Shown: positions 7,312-16,030, numbered from the stretch's first letter. The stretch: 18,161 nt of DNA from Ruminococcus flavefaciens (GCA_002371825.1 DFHF01000050.1:1-18161); one strand, 5' to 3'. Made by a program: numbers and translations. The notes: generated by a model not told the origin, from the letters alone.

Positions 7312-7317
7312 AATAGG

Positions 7318-9417
7318 TCATGAATTAGCGGCGCTCATAATCTTATCGAGAATAGTGTTATTCCAGGAAAGTGAGCTTCTGTTGAAAATACCATAGCTTC
7401 CGGAACCTGAGGACTGACCGTTATCCCATACGAAGCACTTGATGCCCTGACTTCGGGCGGAGCTGATATAAGTATTATAGTAGTTGCTTCTTGTAGTGTC
7501 ATCACTTGCGTTGACACATCCGAATTCATCTATAATAACAGGTATTCCCTTAGCGATAAATTTATCATGGAGTACTTTGAATTTATTTGCGACCTCGTTC
7601 ATATCGCTTTCAGAGTAGCTTGTCTGAGTACCGTCAGAAAACTTCCAGGGAGCGTAATAGTGAACGGAGAATATAACATTTCCGGCATTGGCAGGGAATA
7701 CGACATCATTAATAGCAACTGTCTCAGCGGAAGCGCCGTAAGATGTGATGATGATGGTTCTGTCAGCATTCTTTCCGCCGCTTGATCTTACAGTGCTCAC
7801 GAAGTCCTGCTGATACTTATTTACAACGCTGCGCTCCGGAGAGGTGCCTCCGAGCCATTCGTTGGGGCTTCCGACAGTTCTTGGTTCATTCATTCCCTCG
7901 AAGATGAGTCTGTCGCCGTAGTCACCGAATTCTGCACATATCTGAGTCCAGATGCTCTTCAGCTTTGCACTGTCGTCCTGATATTCACTCTCATTAGGAG
8001 TGAACCAGATATAATCGTCGTGGTGCATATCGAGTATGACGAATAGGTCGTCATTATAAGCATAATCCACAACTTCCTTTACACGGGACATCCATTCAGG
8101 AGAGATCTGATCTCCGTTCATATGCTCTCCCCACGTTACAGGGATACGAATCGAATTGAAGCCTGCCGATTTAACAGAATCGATCATTTCCTGAGTTGTA
8201 CGGGGATTGCCCCAGCCTGTTTCGGTATTTGTACCTGAAGCAGCGGTGTTATAGGAATCGAGAGTATTTCCGAGATTCCAGCCCACATTCATAGCCTCAA
8301 CGATCTGGGAGGCTGTTCTGAAGCCGCTGTTTGAAGCCGGCTTCTCCGGATCAGGAGAATTGAGTGAAGGATCAGCTACATAAGTGATGCTTCCGTCACT
8401 CTGACTGTATTTTGCAGTTATCTTTTTCAGAGTGAGAGTAGGCTGTTCGCTCCACCAGTAGCCGAATCTCACCACTGCATCAGGGGAGACGTACTGCTTA
8501 GCAGCCTGAGGAACGAACCAGGTCACGCTTGCAGAGGATTCACTTGTAAGAATAGCAGTATCCGGAGATGACTGATAGAAATTGTCTCCTGAACCGATGC
8601 TGAATCCGCAGTTGAGTTTCTTGAAGCTTCCGCCGGCAGAAACATCAAATGTGAGGACCTCCGGGAGAGTATCATCGGGGATGATATCCTTGAGAGGCAC
8701 GGAAATGAGATTTGCATTCTGAGTATAACCTGTGCTGAGGTTTAGATTTATAGAAGCTGTGCCGTCAACCGGAACTTCACGGGTACGGGTGAATGAGCAG
8801 ATAACACTTTCGATAGTGATATTTGATGCACCGCCCCACCAGTAGCCGAAGAGCAGTTCGCCGCCGTTTGATATATAGTCACGGAGCTCAGAGGGTACAT
8901 CCCACTTGATCTCGCCGTATGTACCTTGTGTAGGAGCAGAGAAATCCGGGGACTGATACCAGCCCTTAGTGGTTGCCGCAGGGCAGTCAGCGGATACTGC
9001 GATACCGCAGCCGCCTTTGAACTCTCCGATATTCTTGCCGTCGCCGGAGCGGATAACAAAGGTAAAGGACTTGACCTTGTCTCCTTCTTCGATAAGGTCA
9101 GCAAGAGCAAATTTTATAGTATTGCTTCCCTCAGTATAGGGGATAGTTTTACCGACCTCGATCTGTGAACCGGATTCAGTTGTTACAGTTTCTTTAGGGC
9201 TGACATGAGCCGGGACAGGGTCTGCTGTAGTTCCTTCTGTAAGAGACACTTTTTCATCTATTGCAGTCACAGTCTGTTCCTCCTCGGCTGCTCCGGTAGT
9301 CGAAGCGTTATTTGTTGAGCTGTTATCAGCAGCAGACGAGCTGTTCTTGCTGCCGCAGCCTGCACACGACAGCAGAAGTGCAGATGCTGTCAGGAGTGCA
9401 GAAATCTTTTTATTCAT
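7318..9417 (-). CDS. GH5 (subfamily 4-like) endoglucanase lipoprotein with two internal repeat modules
   Basis: 699 residues. The N-terminus is a lipoprotein signal (MNKKISALLTASALLLSCAGC, probable lipid attachment at C21), then a Ser/Thr/Asn-rich linker. Two related beta-rich modules follow, about 85-210 and 217-340, each closing with FGYWW (190-194, 318-322) and a short strand; they look like carbohydrate-binding modules but I cannot place them in a CBM family. The GH5 domain covers about 366-699: WNLGNTLD (380-387), GWGNPRTT, IRIPVTWGEH, LDMHHDD (H465/H466), the acid/base in NEP (E511), VHYYAPW, and the nucleophile in IIDEFG (E631). Subfamily 4 enzymes cut beta-1,4-glucan, xyloglucan or mixed-linkage glucan. 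There is no dockerin, so it should sit on the outer face of the membrane rather than in the cellulosome. The start ATG 9417 has GGAGAAGG upstream. Divergent from the xylanase gene. Confidence 0.93.
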   Translation of the reverse strand: MNKKISALLTASALLLSCAGCGSKNSSSAADNSSTNNASTTGAAEEEQTVTAIDEKVSLTEGTTADPVPAHVSPKETVTTESGSQIEVGKTIPYTEGSNTIKFALADLIEEGDKVKSFTFVIRSGDGKNIGEFKGGCGIAVSADCPAATTKGWYQSPDFSAPTQGTYGEIKWDVPSELRDYISNGGELLFGYWWGGASNITIESVICSFTRTREVPVDGTASINLNLSTGYTQNANLISVPLKDIIPDDTLPEVLTFDVSAGGSFKKLNCGFSIGSGDNFYQSSPDTAILTSESSASVTWFVPQAAKQYVSPDAVVRFGYWWSEQPTLTLKKITAKYSQSDGSITYVADPSLNSPDPEKPASNSGFRTASQIVEAMNVGWNLGNTLDSYNTAASGTNTETGWGNPRTTQEMIDSVKSAGFNSIRIPVTWGEHMNGDQISPEWMSRVKEVVDYAYNDDLFVILDMHHDDYIWFTPNESEYQDDSAKLKSIWTQICAEFGDYGDRLIFEGMNEPRTVGSPNEWLGGTSPERSVVNKYQQDFVSTVRSSGGKNADRTIIITSYGASAETVAINDVVFPANAGNVIFSVHYYAPWKFSDGTQTSYSESDMNEVANKFKVLHDKFIAKGIPVIIDEFGCVNASDDTTRSNYYNTYISSARSQGIKCFVWDNGQSSGSGSYGIFNRSSLSWNNTILDKIMSAANS

Positions 9418-9462
9418 AAATTACCTTCTCCATATAGTATTGATACATAACATACCACTATA

Positions 9463-9491
9463 ATTATATCATTATTCAAAAGGATATGCAA
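9463..9491 (-). promoter_or_regulatory. Sigma-A promoter of the GH5 gene
   Basis: On the minus strand TTGCAT (9491-9486), a 17-bp spacer and TATAAT (9468-9463), giving a leader of about 40 bases. Confidence 0.75.
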
Positions 9492-9660
9492 TTCAGTTTA
9501 ATCACAAAATATAATATATATAGCGGCTATATTTTTTGTAAAACTGCTGAAAATCTGAATTTCAGGTGCTTTTTTGATACTGAAAGCAAGGCAAATATGA
9601 AAAAAATGCGAAAAAGAATAAATATAATTCATTTTATCCACCAAAACTGCAAAATGTGGG

Positions 9661-9689
9661 TTGTAACAGAAAATTTACAATTGTATAAT
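9661..9689 (+). promoter_or_regulatory. Distal candidate promoter of the xylanase gene
   Basis: TTGTAA, a 17-bp spacer and TATAAT (9684-9689). It would give an untranslated leader of about 215 bases that includes the AAGGGGG ribosome binding site. Confidence 0.55.
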
Positions 9690-9866
9690 AGATACAGAAG
9701 ATGCGAAGTGTGTGCGGAGAAATTGTGTACTTTTGTAGCTGGCAGCATGATCTGGACAAAGATATGTGAAAAAAGCTTTTCTGAGGCGGAATGCGGATGA
9801 TGTAAGGTGCACGATCAACTTGCTTATAGCTGAGCAAAATCTGGTACGAAATCGGCAATTTTTGGA

Positions 9867-9895
9867 TTGACCGCAGCGAAATTCTGATCTATAAT
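9867..9895 (+). promoter_or_regulatory. Proximal candidate promoter overlapping the xylanase ribosome binding site
   Basis: TTGACC, a 17-bp spacer and a perfect TATAAT (9890-9895), immediately followed by AAGGGGG (9896-9902) and ATG at 9910. A transcript starting the normal 6-8 bases after the -10 box would lack most or all of the ribosome binding site. Confidence 0.5.
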
Positions 9896-9909
9896 AAGGG
9901 GGTATCCTG

Positions 9910-12900
9910 ATGAAATTTAGGAGAATCGTGTCAGCTGCAACTGCTGCAGCCTGCACAGCCGGCCTGATCGTAGTTGCTCCGGAGCTTACGGAGCGTACAT
10001 ATGCTGCCGAGGTCGTTTATAACGGCTTTGAGACAGATTACGAGGGTTGGTACGCAAATGACGAAGCAAGCCAGATCAGCGCTGTTATCGGCGCTGGTTA
10101 CGAAGGCACAAGAGGTATGACTGTCACAGGAAGAACAAGTCCGGAATCCGGTGCTGCTTCTTCAAAGGGCTTCTACCTTGAGGGCGGAAAAGAATATGAC
10201 TACAATATCAAGGTCTACAGCGAGACTGACGAGACCTTCCATGTAAGCCTTCTCTATAAGGACAACGAGACTGAGGAGGAGACTGTAGTAGAGCTTATCA
10301 ACGAGGATGTCAAGGGCGGCGAATGGACGAACCTTTCAACCGAGTATAAGGCTCCCGAAAATACATTTGAGTATCTTATAACTATTACAACAGATTCTAC
10401 AAATGACTTCAGCTTTGATGATGTACTTATCACTGAACAGAGATCATCCAATACAGCTTATGCTGCATCCACACAGAAGGGCCTGAAGGACGAGTTTGCC
10501 AATTACTTCCGTGTAGGTAATATCCTTAACGGCGGCACAATAAGAAATTCAACTATCTGTGCTGATTACATCAAGGATTTCAACAGCATAGAGTGTGAGA
10601 ACGAGACTAAGCCCACAGGTACTATGGTACAGGGACAGTCAAGCGGCACAAATATCGCTGTTTCACTTAACAGCTGCTCTGCTATCGCAGATTTCTGTGT
10701 AAAGAACGGTATCGGCTTCCGTGGACATACTTTCGTATGGCACAGCCAGACACCTTCATGGTTCTTCAAGAGCAATCTCCAGAATAACGGATCATGGGCT
10801 GATAAGAGCACTATGGATGCTCGTATGGAGAGCTACATAAAGAATATGTTCAACGCATTCAAGACACAGTATCCTTCACTTGATCTGTTTGCATACGATG
10901 TCTGCAACGAGTGCGTATCAGATGATTCCAACCGTACAAAGAACTACGGCGGCGCAAGAGAGCCCGGTGACAGCAACATCCAGGGTCAGGGCGGAAAGTC
11001 TGCATGGGTACAGATCTACGGCGACAACAGCTTCGTAGAAAAGGCATTTACTTATGCAAGAAGATATGCTCCGAGCACCTGTAAGCTTTTCTATAACGAC
11101 TATAATGAGTACTGGGATCACAAGAGAGACTGCATTTACAATATGTGTAACAACCTTTATAAGAAGGGAATCCTCGATGGTGTAGGAATGCAGTCACATA
11201 TCAATGCCGGATATGACGGCTTCTCAGGTGTTAACAACTATGTTACAGCTATGAAGAAGTACCTCTCTATCGGTTGTGAAGTACATATAACAGAGCTTGA
11301 TGTATCCCTCAAGGATAACAATGTTGTTAAGTTCAACAATAACGACCAGGCTACAAAGTATGCGGCACTGGCTCAGGCAGCTATGGACTGGAACGACAAT
11401 CCTCAGGGAACAGGCCGTGTAACACTGTTCCAGATCTGGGGACCTAACGATGCTAACTCATGGCTTGGTTCAGGCGCAAACGGTACTCTCCGTGACACAA
11501 ATAACCAGCCTAAGGCTGCATATAACAAGCTCATGTCAATGGTACCTGAGAGCAAATGGGGCGTTGGTATACCTTATACAGGTCCCGGAAGCAACGGATA
11601 TTCTCCCGTTCCTCCTACACCGGTTGAGCCCGATAGTAATGGATACTACTTCCACCATACATTTGAGGGAACAACAAATGGCTGGGATACAAGATTCTGT
11701 GAGGAAGTCCTCACAAGCGGACGTACAAATTATGCTGGCAGCGAAGCTCTTCTTGTAAAGGGAAGAACGGCTGGCTGGAACGGCGCCAAGTTTGACATAA
11801 GCAGCAATCCTTTCGAGGCAGGCAAAACATTCAGTTTCTCAGCTAATGTTTGCTACCTTGACGGAGATATTGAATCAGATACATTTATGATGAAGCTCCA
11901 GTACACAGGTGCTGACGGTGAGCCTCACTATGATGAGATCGCAAGCGGTACTGCACCTAAGGGTGAATGGCTCCAGCTTGCAAACAAAAATTACACTATC
12001 CCTGAGGATGCTTCAGATGCATCTATCTATATTGAGACAGCTTCAAACGATGCAGAGGAATACAACAACTTCTATATTGATGAGGTTATCGGAGCAGTGG
12101 CAGGAACTGATGTTCCCGGCGCAGGCACACCTGTAGTAAGAAAGGTTGTCCTCGGTGATATCGACTTTGACGGTTCAATAACAGGCTTCGATCTTACTCT
12201 CGGACGCATCGGCCTTCTTGAGGGCGGTTTTGAAGACAGCAAGACAAAGCAGGCAGCTGACGTTGATAAGAGCGGAAAGTTTGAGTTGAACGATCTCGTT
12301 CTTATCCAGGAATTTCTTCTTGGCAAGATCCAGAAGTTCCCTGTTGCTGAGAGAGTTATCAATTCCGGAGAAATAGAAAAATTATTCAGTGGCATGAGCA
12401 TAAACTCAAGCTGGAAGAAGGATGGAGAAAACAATCCTATGACAACTCAGCGTTTCGGCGCTGACCCCGGCTGGATGGTTTATGACGGCAGACTCTATAT
12501 CTACACAACTAACGACGCATTTGAGACATACAAGGACGGAAGACTTCAGATCAATACATATAACTCAGGTACTATAAACTGCGTATCTACAGCAGATATG
12601 GTAAACTGGACAGATCACGGTGCAATCCCTGTAGCTGCAAGAAACGGCAGAACAAAGAACGGATGTGCATCATGGGCAAGTGCAGCATGGGCTCCCGATG
12701 CTTGCTGGAAGATGATAGACGGCAAGCCCAAGTTCTTCCTTTACTTCGCTAACAGCGGCGGAGGAATCGGAGTTCTCACAGCTGACAGTCCTACAGGTCC
12801 CTGGAGTGATCCTCTCGGACACGCACTTCTTACACATGGTTCACCTAACTGCTCAGATGTTGAGTGGATGTTCGATCCCGGTGTATACTACGATGAGACA

Positions 12901-13845
12901 ACAGATGAAGCTTACCTCTTCTTCGGCGGCGGCAGAAAGAACGGTGTTGACCCTGCTAAGCCCGGTACCGGCAGAGTTGTTAAGCTCGGCAAGGATATGA
13001 CCTCACTGGCAGGCAACCCTGTAAAGATGGATATACCTTACCTCTTTGAGGATTCAAGCGTTATCAAGATCGGTGACACATGGTATTATTCATACTGTGC
13101 TAACTGGGATGTCGGAAACAAGACTATCAACGGAGTAAACTTCGGAAGCGCTGATATCCTTTACATGACTTCAAAGGATCCGCTTTCATGGAGCACAAAT
13201 AATCTGTCAGGAAATGTATTCAAGAATACAGGTACACAGAGAATAGACAACGGCGGTAACAACCACCACTCTATCATCTACTTCAAGAACAAGTACTATG
13301 TAGCATATCACTCACGTCAGCAGTCACTGCGCATGGGTAATACATTTATAGACAGCAGTGATCCGAACAACCGCAATAAGGACAATAAGGACGGTAACTA
13401 TCGTTCAACTCAGATCAACGAGGCTTCATTCAGCAACGGCAAGCTTACTTGCTCAGGCGATATGAGGGGATGCACACAGATCGAGACTCTTAATCCGTAC
13501 AATAAGGTACAGGCTGAGACAATGTCAAATCAGTCCAAGAATATATCTGTAGAAGGTTTAAGAGACACAACTGTTCGTGCCTCCAAGGGCGAGTGGATCA
13601 AGGTAAGCGGAGCTAAGTTCAGCAATGGAAGCGAAAGCATAACAGTTAATGCTTCATCAACCAATGGCGCTGCTATCAAAATATGCGCAGGAAGCACCAC
13701 AGGTGATGTTATCGGCTATGCAGAGATACCATCCGGCGGAACGCTTTCAGAATTAACATTCCCCGTAAACAACATCAGCGGAACAAAGGATATTTACTTT
13801 GTATTCAGCGGCGATGTAGTTTTCGACTGGTGGCAGTTTAATTGA
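9910..13845 (+). CDS. Cellulosomal xylanase/arabinofuranosidase: CBM22-GH10-CBM22-dockerin-GH43-CBM6
   Basis: 1311 residues, exported by an N-terminal signal peptide (probable cut after A33, in TYAA). Modules in order: CBM22-like (about 35-178); GH10 xylanase (about 185-545) with WHSQTP (277-282), acid/base E334 in DVCNEC and nucleophile E462 in HITELD; a Pro-rich linker; CBM22-like (about 578-730); type I dockerin (about 745-812) with two Ca-binding loops (DIDFDGSITGFD and DVDKSGKFELND); GH43 (about 830-1180) with base D852 (GADPG), D930 (WAPD) and acid E1047 (LFED); and C-terminal CBM6 (about 1197-1311) ending DWWQFN. GH10 cuts xylan inside the chain, GH43 of this kind removes arabinose or xylose, and the dockerin binds a scaffoldin cohesin. 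All catalytic residues are present. The architecture resembles large xylanases known from R. flavefaciens. ATG 9910 follows AAGGGGG by 7 bases. Confidence 0.95.
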   Translation: MKFRRIVSAATAAACTAGLIVVAPELTERTYAAEVVYNGFETDYEGWYANDEASQISAVIGAGYEGTRGMTVTGRTSPESGAASSKGFYLEGGKEYDYNIKVYSETDETFHVSLLYKDNETEEETVVELINEDVKGGEWTNLSTEYKAPENTFEYLITITTDSTNDFSFDDVLITEQRSSNTAYAASTQKGLKDEFANYFRVGNILNGGTIRNSTICADYIKDFNSIECENETKPTGTMVQGQSSGTNIAVSLNSCSAIADFCVKNGIGFRGHTFVWHSQTPSWFFKSNLQNNGSWADKSTMDARMESYIKNMFNAFKTQYPSLDLFAYDVCNECVSDDSNRTKNYGGAREPGDSNIQGQGGKSAWVQIYGDNSFVEKAFTYARRYAPSTCKLFYNDYNEYWDHKRDCIYNMCNNLYKKGILDGVGMQSHINAGYDGFSGVNNYVTAMKKYLSIGCEVHITELDVSLKDNNVVKFNNNDQATKYAALAQAAMDWNDNPQGTGRVTLFQIWGPNDANSWLGSGANGTLRDTNNQPKAAYNKLMSMVPESKWGVGIPYTGPGSNGYSPVPPTPVEPDSNGYYFHHTFEGTTNGWDTRFCEEVLTSGRTNYAGSEALLVKGRTAGWNGAKFDISSNPFEAGKTFSFSANVCYLDGDIESDTFMMKLQYTGADGEPHYDEIASGTAPKGEWLQLANKNYTIPEDASDASIYIETASNDAEEYNNFYIDEVIGAVAGTDVPGAGTPVVRKVVLGDIDFDGSITGFDLTLGRIGLLEGGFEDSKTKQAADVDKSGKFELNDLVLIQEFLLGKIQKFPVAERVINSGEIEKLFSGMSINSSWKKDGENNPMTTQRFGADPGWMVYDGRLYIYTTNDAFETYKDGRLQINTYNSGTINCVSTADMVNWTDHGAIPVAARNGRTKNGCASWASAAWAPDACWKMIDGKPKFFLYFANSGGGIGVLTADSPTGPWSDPLGHALLTHGSPNCSDVEWMFDPGVYYDETTDEAYLFFGGGRKNGVDPAKPGTGRVVKLGKDMTSLAGNPVKMDIPYLFEDSSVIKIGDTWYYSYCANWDVGNKTINGVNFGSADILYMTSKDPLSWSTNNLSGNVFKNTGTQRIDNGGNNHHSIIYFKNKYYVAYHSRQQSLRMGNTFIDSSDPNNRNKDNKDGNYRSTQINEASFSNGKLTCSGDMRGCTQIETLNPYNKVQAETMSNQSKNISVEGLRDTTVRASKGEWIKVSGAKFSNGSESITVNASSTNGAAIKICAGSTTGDVIGYAEIPSGGTLSELTFPVNNISGTKDIYFVFSGDVVFDWWQFN

Positions 13846-13851
13846 TCGATA

Positions 13852-13885
13852 CTGCCCGGACTATCTGCACAATATGTCCGGGCAG
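13852..13885 (+). terminator. Hairpin after the xylanase gene, possible weak terminator
   Basis: Perfect 10-bp GC-rich stem CTGCCCGGAC / GTCCGGGCAG with a 14-nt loop, 6 bases after the stop. Only a broken AT-rich stretch follows rather than a clean T run, so it may reduce rather than stop read-through, or protect the 3' end. Confidence 0.5.
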
Positions 13886-13928
13886 ATTGATAAATTCCAA
13901 ATTTTATTGTAAGGGACAAATCAGGAAG

Positions 13929-13955
13929 AACAGCTGTACATGATGTACGGCTGTT
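13929..13955 (+). other. Second hairpin between xylanase and esterase genes
   Basis: 12-bp stem AACAGCTGTACA / TGTACGGCTGTT with one T-G pair and a 3-nt loop. A run of seven T follows only about 18 bases later (13973-13979). No clear promoter was found between here and the esterase start, so the two genes may share a transcript processed or attenuated here. Confidence 0.4.
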
Positions 13956-14004
13956 TCCCTATCCCGGCAAAATTTTTTTATTTTATTTAAGGAGTGGATG
14001 ATTA

Positions 14005-15903
14005 ATGAGATCCAGAAAAATCAGACGTTCTGTATTGTCCGCAGTTACAGCAGCAGCTATGACTGTTGCCTTAGCTCCGGCGGAAATGAGGTCAGCTCCG
14101 GTCAATGCTGCTGACGATTATATTTTCCATGATACGTTTGAAACAGGAGAAGGTGACTGGGCTGGAAGAGGTTCGGCAAAGGTCGTCTCAAGCAGTGCAG
14201 CTGCCTATTCCGGAAACAGCTCGCTTCTGTGTTCGGGAAGAGCAGCATCCTGGAACGGTGCATCAAAAGCGCTTGACACAAGTGTCTTTGTTCCGGGAAA
14301 TGAATACAGCTTCAGCGTGAATGTAATGTATTCAAGCGGCAGTGCGGAGGATTCTTTTAAACTCACACTGCAGTATAATGACGCTGACGGAAAAGCTATT
14401 TACAGCAATATAGCAAAAGCCACCGTGAGCAAAGGTGACTGGGTGCAGCTGTCAAATACTAATTATCAGATACCGGATGGAGCAACAGATCTGGTATTCT
14501 ATGTTGAAACAGAAGATTCAGAAATTTCATTTTATATCGACGAGGCAATAGGTGCTGAGGCTGGAACAGAGATAAAAGGTGCCGGCGGCCCTAAAAAAGT
14601 CATTCTCGGAGATGTGGATTTTGACGGAAAGATAGATGGATTCGATACCTGCCTTCTCCGTGAGGCATTGATCGATGGAAGCATAACCGGAGGTTCAGAT
14701 CTGAAGGCTGCTGATGTGAACAGTGATAAAAAGCTCGACACAGCAGACCTCGTACTTCATCAGCAGTATATTATAGGTGACATAGCAGAATGGCCTGTGC
14801 CGCCGAAGCCTGACAACAAGTGGGATGATTACCAGGAAACAGATTCTGCTGACTGGATCAACTTCTATAAGAGCTCTATCAAGAGCATGGGAAATACTCA
14901 CCGTCTCACTTCCAAGCTTGAAGCTGCTGAGAATGGCGAGTCGCTGACAGTGGCTTATCTTGGCGGATCAATTACAGAGGGCAAGAATTATTCATCACCG
15001 TTTTCGAATTATGTTCAGGAGACCTTTGCGAAAGGCTCTTTCAAGGAGGTCAACGCAGGTCTTTCCGGTACATCTTCAGTTGTCGGACTTGTCCGCTGTG
15101 AGGCTGAGGTGATCCAGAATAAGCCTGATATAGTATTCCTTGAATTCTCCGTAAATGACCATGAGGATATCATGTACAAGAAGTGCTTTGAGAGCCTTAT
15201 CAAGAAGTGCTTGTCCCAGCCAAATGAACCGGCAGTAATAGTTCTCATCAACAGGTCAAAGGGCGGCTTCTCAAGCCAGGATCAGATGGTTGCAGCCGGA
15301 AAGAATTTTGATGTTCCGATAATCAGTATGGATGATGCTCTGACAAAGGCATTCAACAGCGGATTCCTTAAGACCGGTGATTACTTTACTGATGAATACC
15401 ATCCTCATGCTGCCGGAGGAAAGCTTGTTGCAAATTGTCTTGCATATTTCTTCCGTCAGGCAATGAAAACAGAGAATCGCTCAGATTCTTATGAGATACC
15501 GAATACAAAGGCTTACGGTTCAGAGTATGCTGACTGTGTAAATATCGATCCTAAGAACTGTACCGGTTTCAGTGCCGGTTCATTCAAGTCCGGAAACGGA
15601 TACGGCAAGCTTCCTTACAGCTATAATTTCCAGAAGGGCAGCTCTAATACTCCTCTTAAGTTCAAGACTGAAGGAAAGGGAATCATAATCGTATTCAAGG
15701 CTAACTCCAGCGGTATGGGAGCAGTAAATGTTACTGTTAACGGAAAGACTACAAAGGTCAATGGAAACAAGCAGTACACATGGGGCGGACCTGATGCAGA
15801 GCTTGGTTATTATCAGGATGTGTCGGGAGAGCTCGATGTTTCTATCAGCATGGATAATCCCGGAAGTGATTTCACTATCTGGGGAATCGGACTTATAAAG
15901 TAA
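14005..15903 (+). CDS. Dockerin-bearing SGNH/GDSL-fold carbohydrate esterase: CBM22-dockerin-SGNH-beta domain
   Basis: 632 residues with a signal peptide (about 1-36, ending VNAA). Modules: CBM22-like (about 38-190), dockerin (about 198-264; loops DVDFDGKIDGFD and DVNSDKKLDTAD), and an SGNH hydrolase core (about 285-490). The core has nucleophile S322 in LGGSITEG, glycine 355 in GLSGTSS, N384-D385 in FSVND, and the D463..H466 pair in DEYHP. A final part (about 500-632) is beta-rich (GIIIVFKANSSG, VNVTVNGKTTKV, FTIWGIGLI), probably a jelly-roll. SGNH enzymes on cellulosomes are mostly acetyl xylan esterases; that substrate is inferred from the neighbouring xylanase. I cannot fix the CAZy CE family. 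ATG 14005 has AAGGAG 10 bases upstream; nearby out-of-frame ATG 13998 and GTG 13995 do not lead to a long frame. Its CBM22-dockerin pair is clearly related to that in the xylanase. Confidence 0.9.
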   Translation: MRSRKIRRSVLSAVTAAAMTVALAPAEMRSAPVNAADDYIFHDTFETGEGDWAGRGSAKVVSSSAAAYSGNSSLLCSGRAASWNGASKALDTSVFVPGNEYSFSVNVMYSSGSAEDSFKLTLQYNDADGKAIYSNIAKATVSKGDWVQLSNTNYQIPDGATDLVFYVETEDSEISFYIDEAIGAEAGTEIKGAGGPKKVILGDVDFDGKIDGFDTCLLREALIDGSITGGSDLKAADVNSDKKLDTADLVLHQQYIIGDIAEWPVPPKPDNKWDDYQETDSADWINFYKSSIKSMGNTHRLTSKLEAAENGESLTVAYLGGSITEGKNYSSPFSNYVQETFAKGSFKEVNAGLSGTSSVVGLVRCEAEVIQNKPDIVFLEFSVNDHEDIMYKKCFESLIKKCLSQPNEPAVIVLINRSKGGFSSQDQMVAAGKNFDVPIISMDDALTKAFNSGFLKTGDYFTDEYHPHAAGGKLVANCLAYFFRQAMKTENRSDSYEIPNTKAYGSEYADCVNIDPKNCTGFSAGSFKSGNGYGKLPYSYNFQKGSSNTPLKFKTEGKGIIIVFKANSSGMGAVNVTVNGKTTKVNGNKQYTWGGPDAELGYYQDVSGELDVSISMDNPGSDFTIWGIGLIK

Positions 15904-15921
15904 GAATTTATACGAAAAATC

Positions 15922-15940
15922 CTGCTGTGCGTAACAGCAG
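15922..15940. repeat. Short hairpin after esterase gene
   Basis: CTGCTGT / ACAGCAG, 7-bp perfect stem with a 5-nt loop, 18 bases after the esterase stop. No T tract follows, so it is not a standard terminator. Confidence 0.4.
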
Positions 15941-15974
15941 CACTTAGATAGAAGTATTATGTGTAATTATCGGT

Positions 15975-16000
15975 GGAAACCTTTCTGAGGAAAGGTTTCC
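15975..16000. repeat. GGAAACCTTT inverted repeat, REP-like
   Basis: Perfect 10-bp arms GGAAACCTTT / AAAGGTTTCC with a 6-nt loop, followed by CCCGAGCCCCTTCCAAAGAC. The combination has the look of dispersed intergenic repeats I recall from Ruminococcus-type genomes; copy number cannot be judged from this window. Confidence 0.45.
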
Positions 16001-16030
16001 CCGAGCCCCTTCCAAAGACTTTTGATCCTG

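Larger units (their letters stand above)
9418..9909. other. 492-bp divergent intergenic region, AT-rich
   Basis: It separates the GH5 (-) and xylanase (+) genes. It holds the GH5 promoter near its left end and two candidate plus-strand promoters (9661-9689 and 9867-9895). The rest is AT-rich without an evident riboswitch, strong hairpin or believable gene. A 104-codon plus-strand frame (9486-9800) overlaps the GH5 promoter, has its ATG only one base from a ribosome-binding-like AAAAGGA, and looks like no known protein. Confidence 0.6.

Noticed and set aside
9486..9800. 104-codon plus-strand frame in the divergent intergenic region
   Set aside because: Its ATG is one base from the purine-rich stretch, it overlaps the GH5 promoter and a plus-strand promoter, and its product has no recognisable domain or secretion pattern.
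9690..9909. Possible riboswitch in the long xylanase leader
   Set aside because: Only short weak stems such as TTGCT/AGCAA were found and no known riboswitch core could be recognised.
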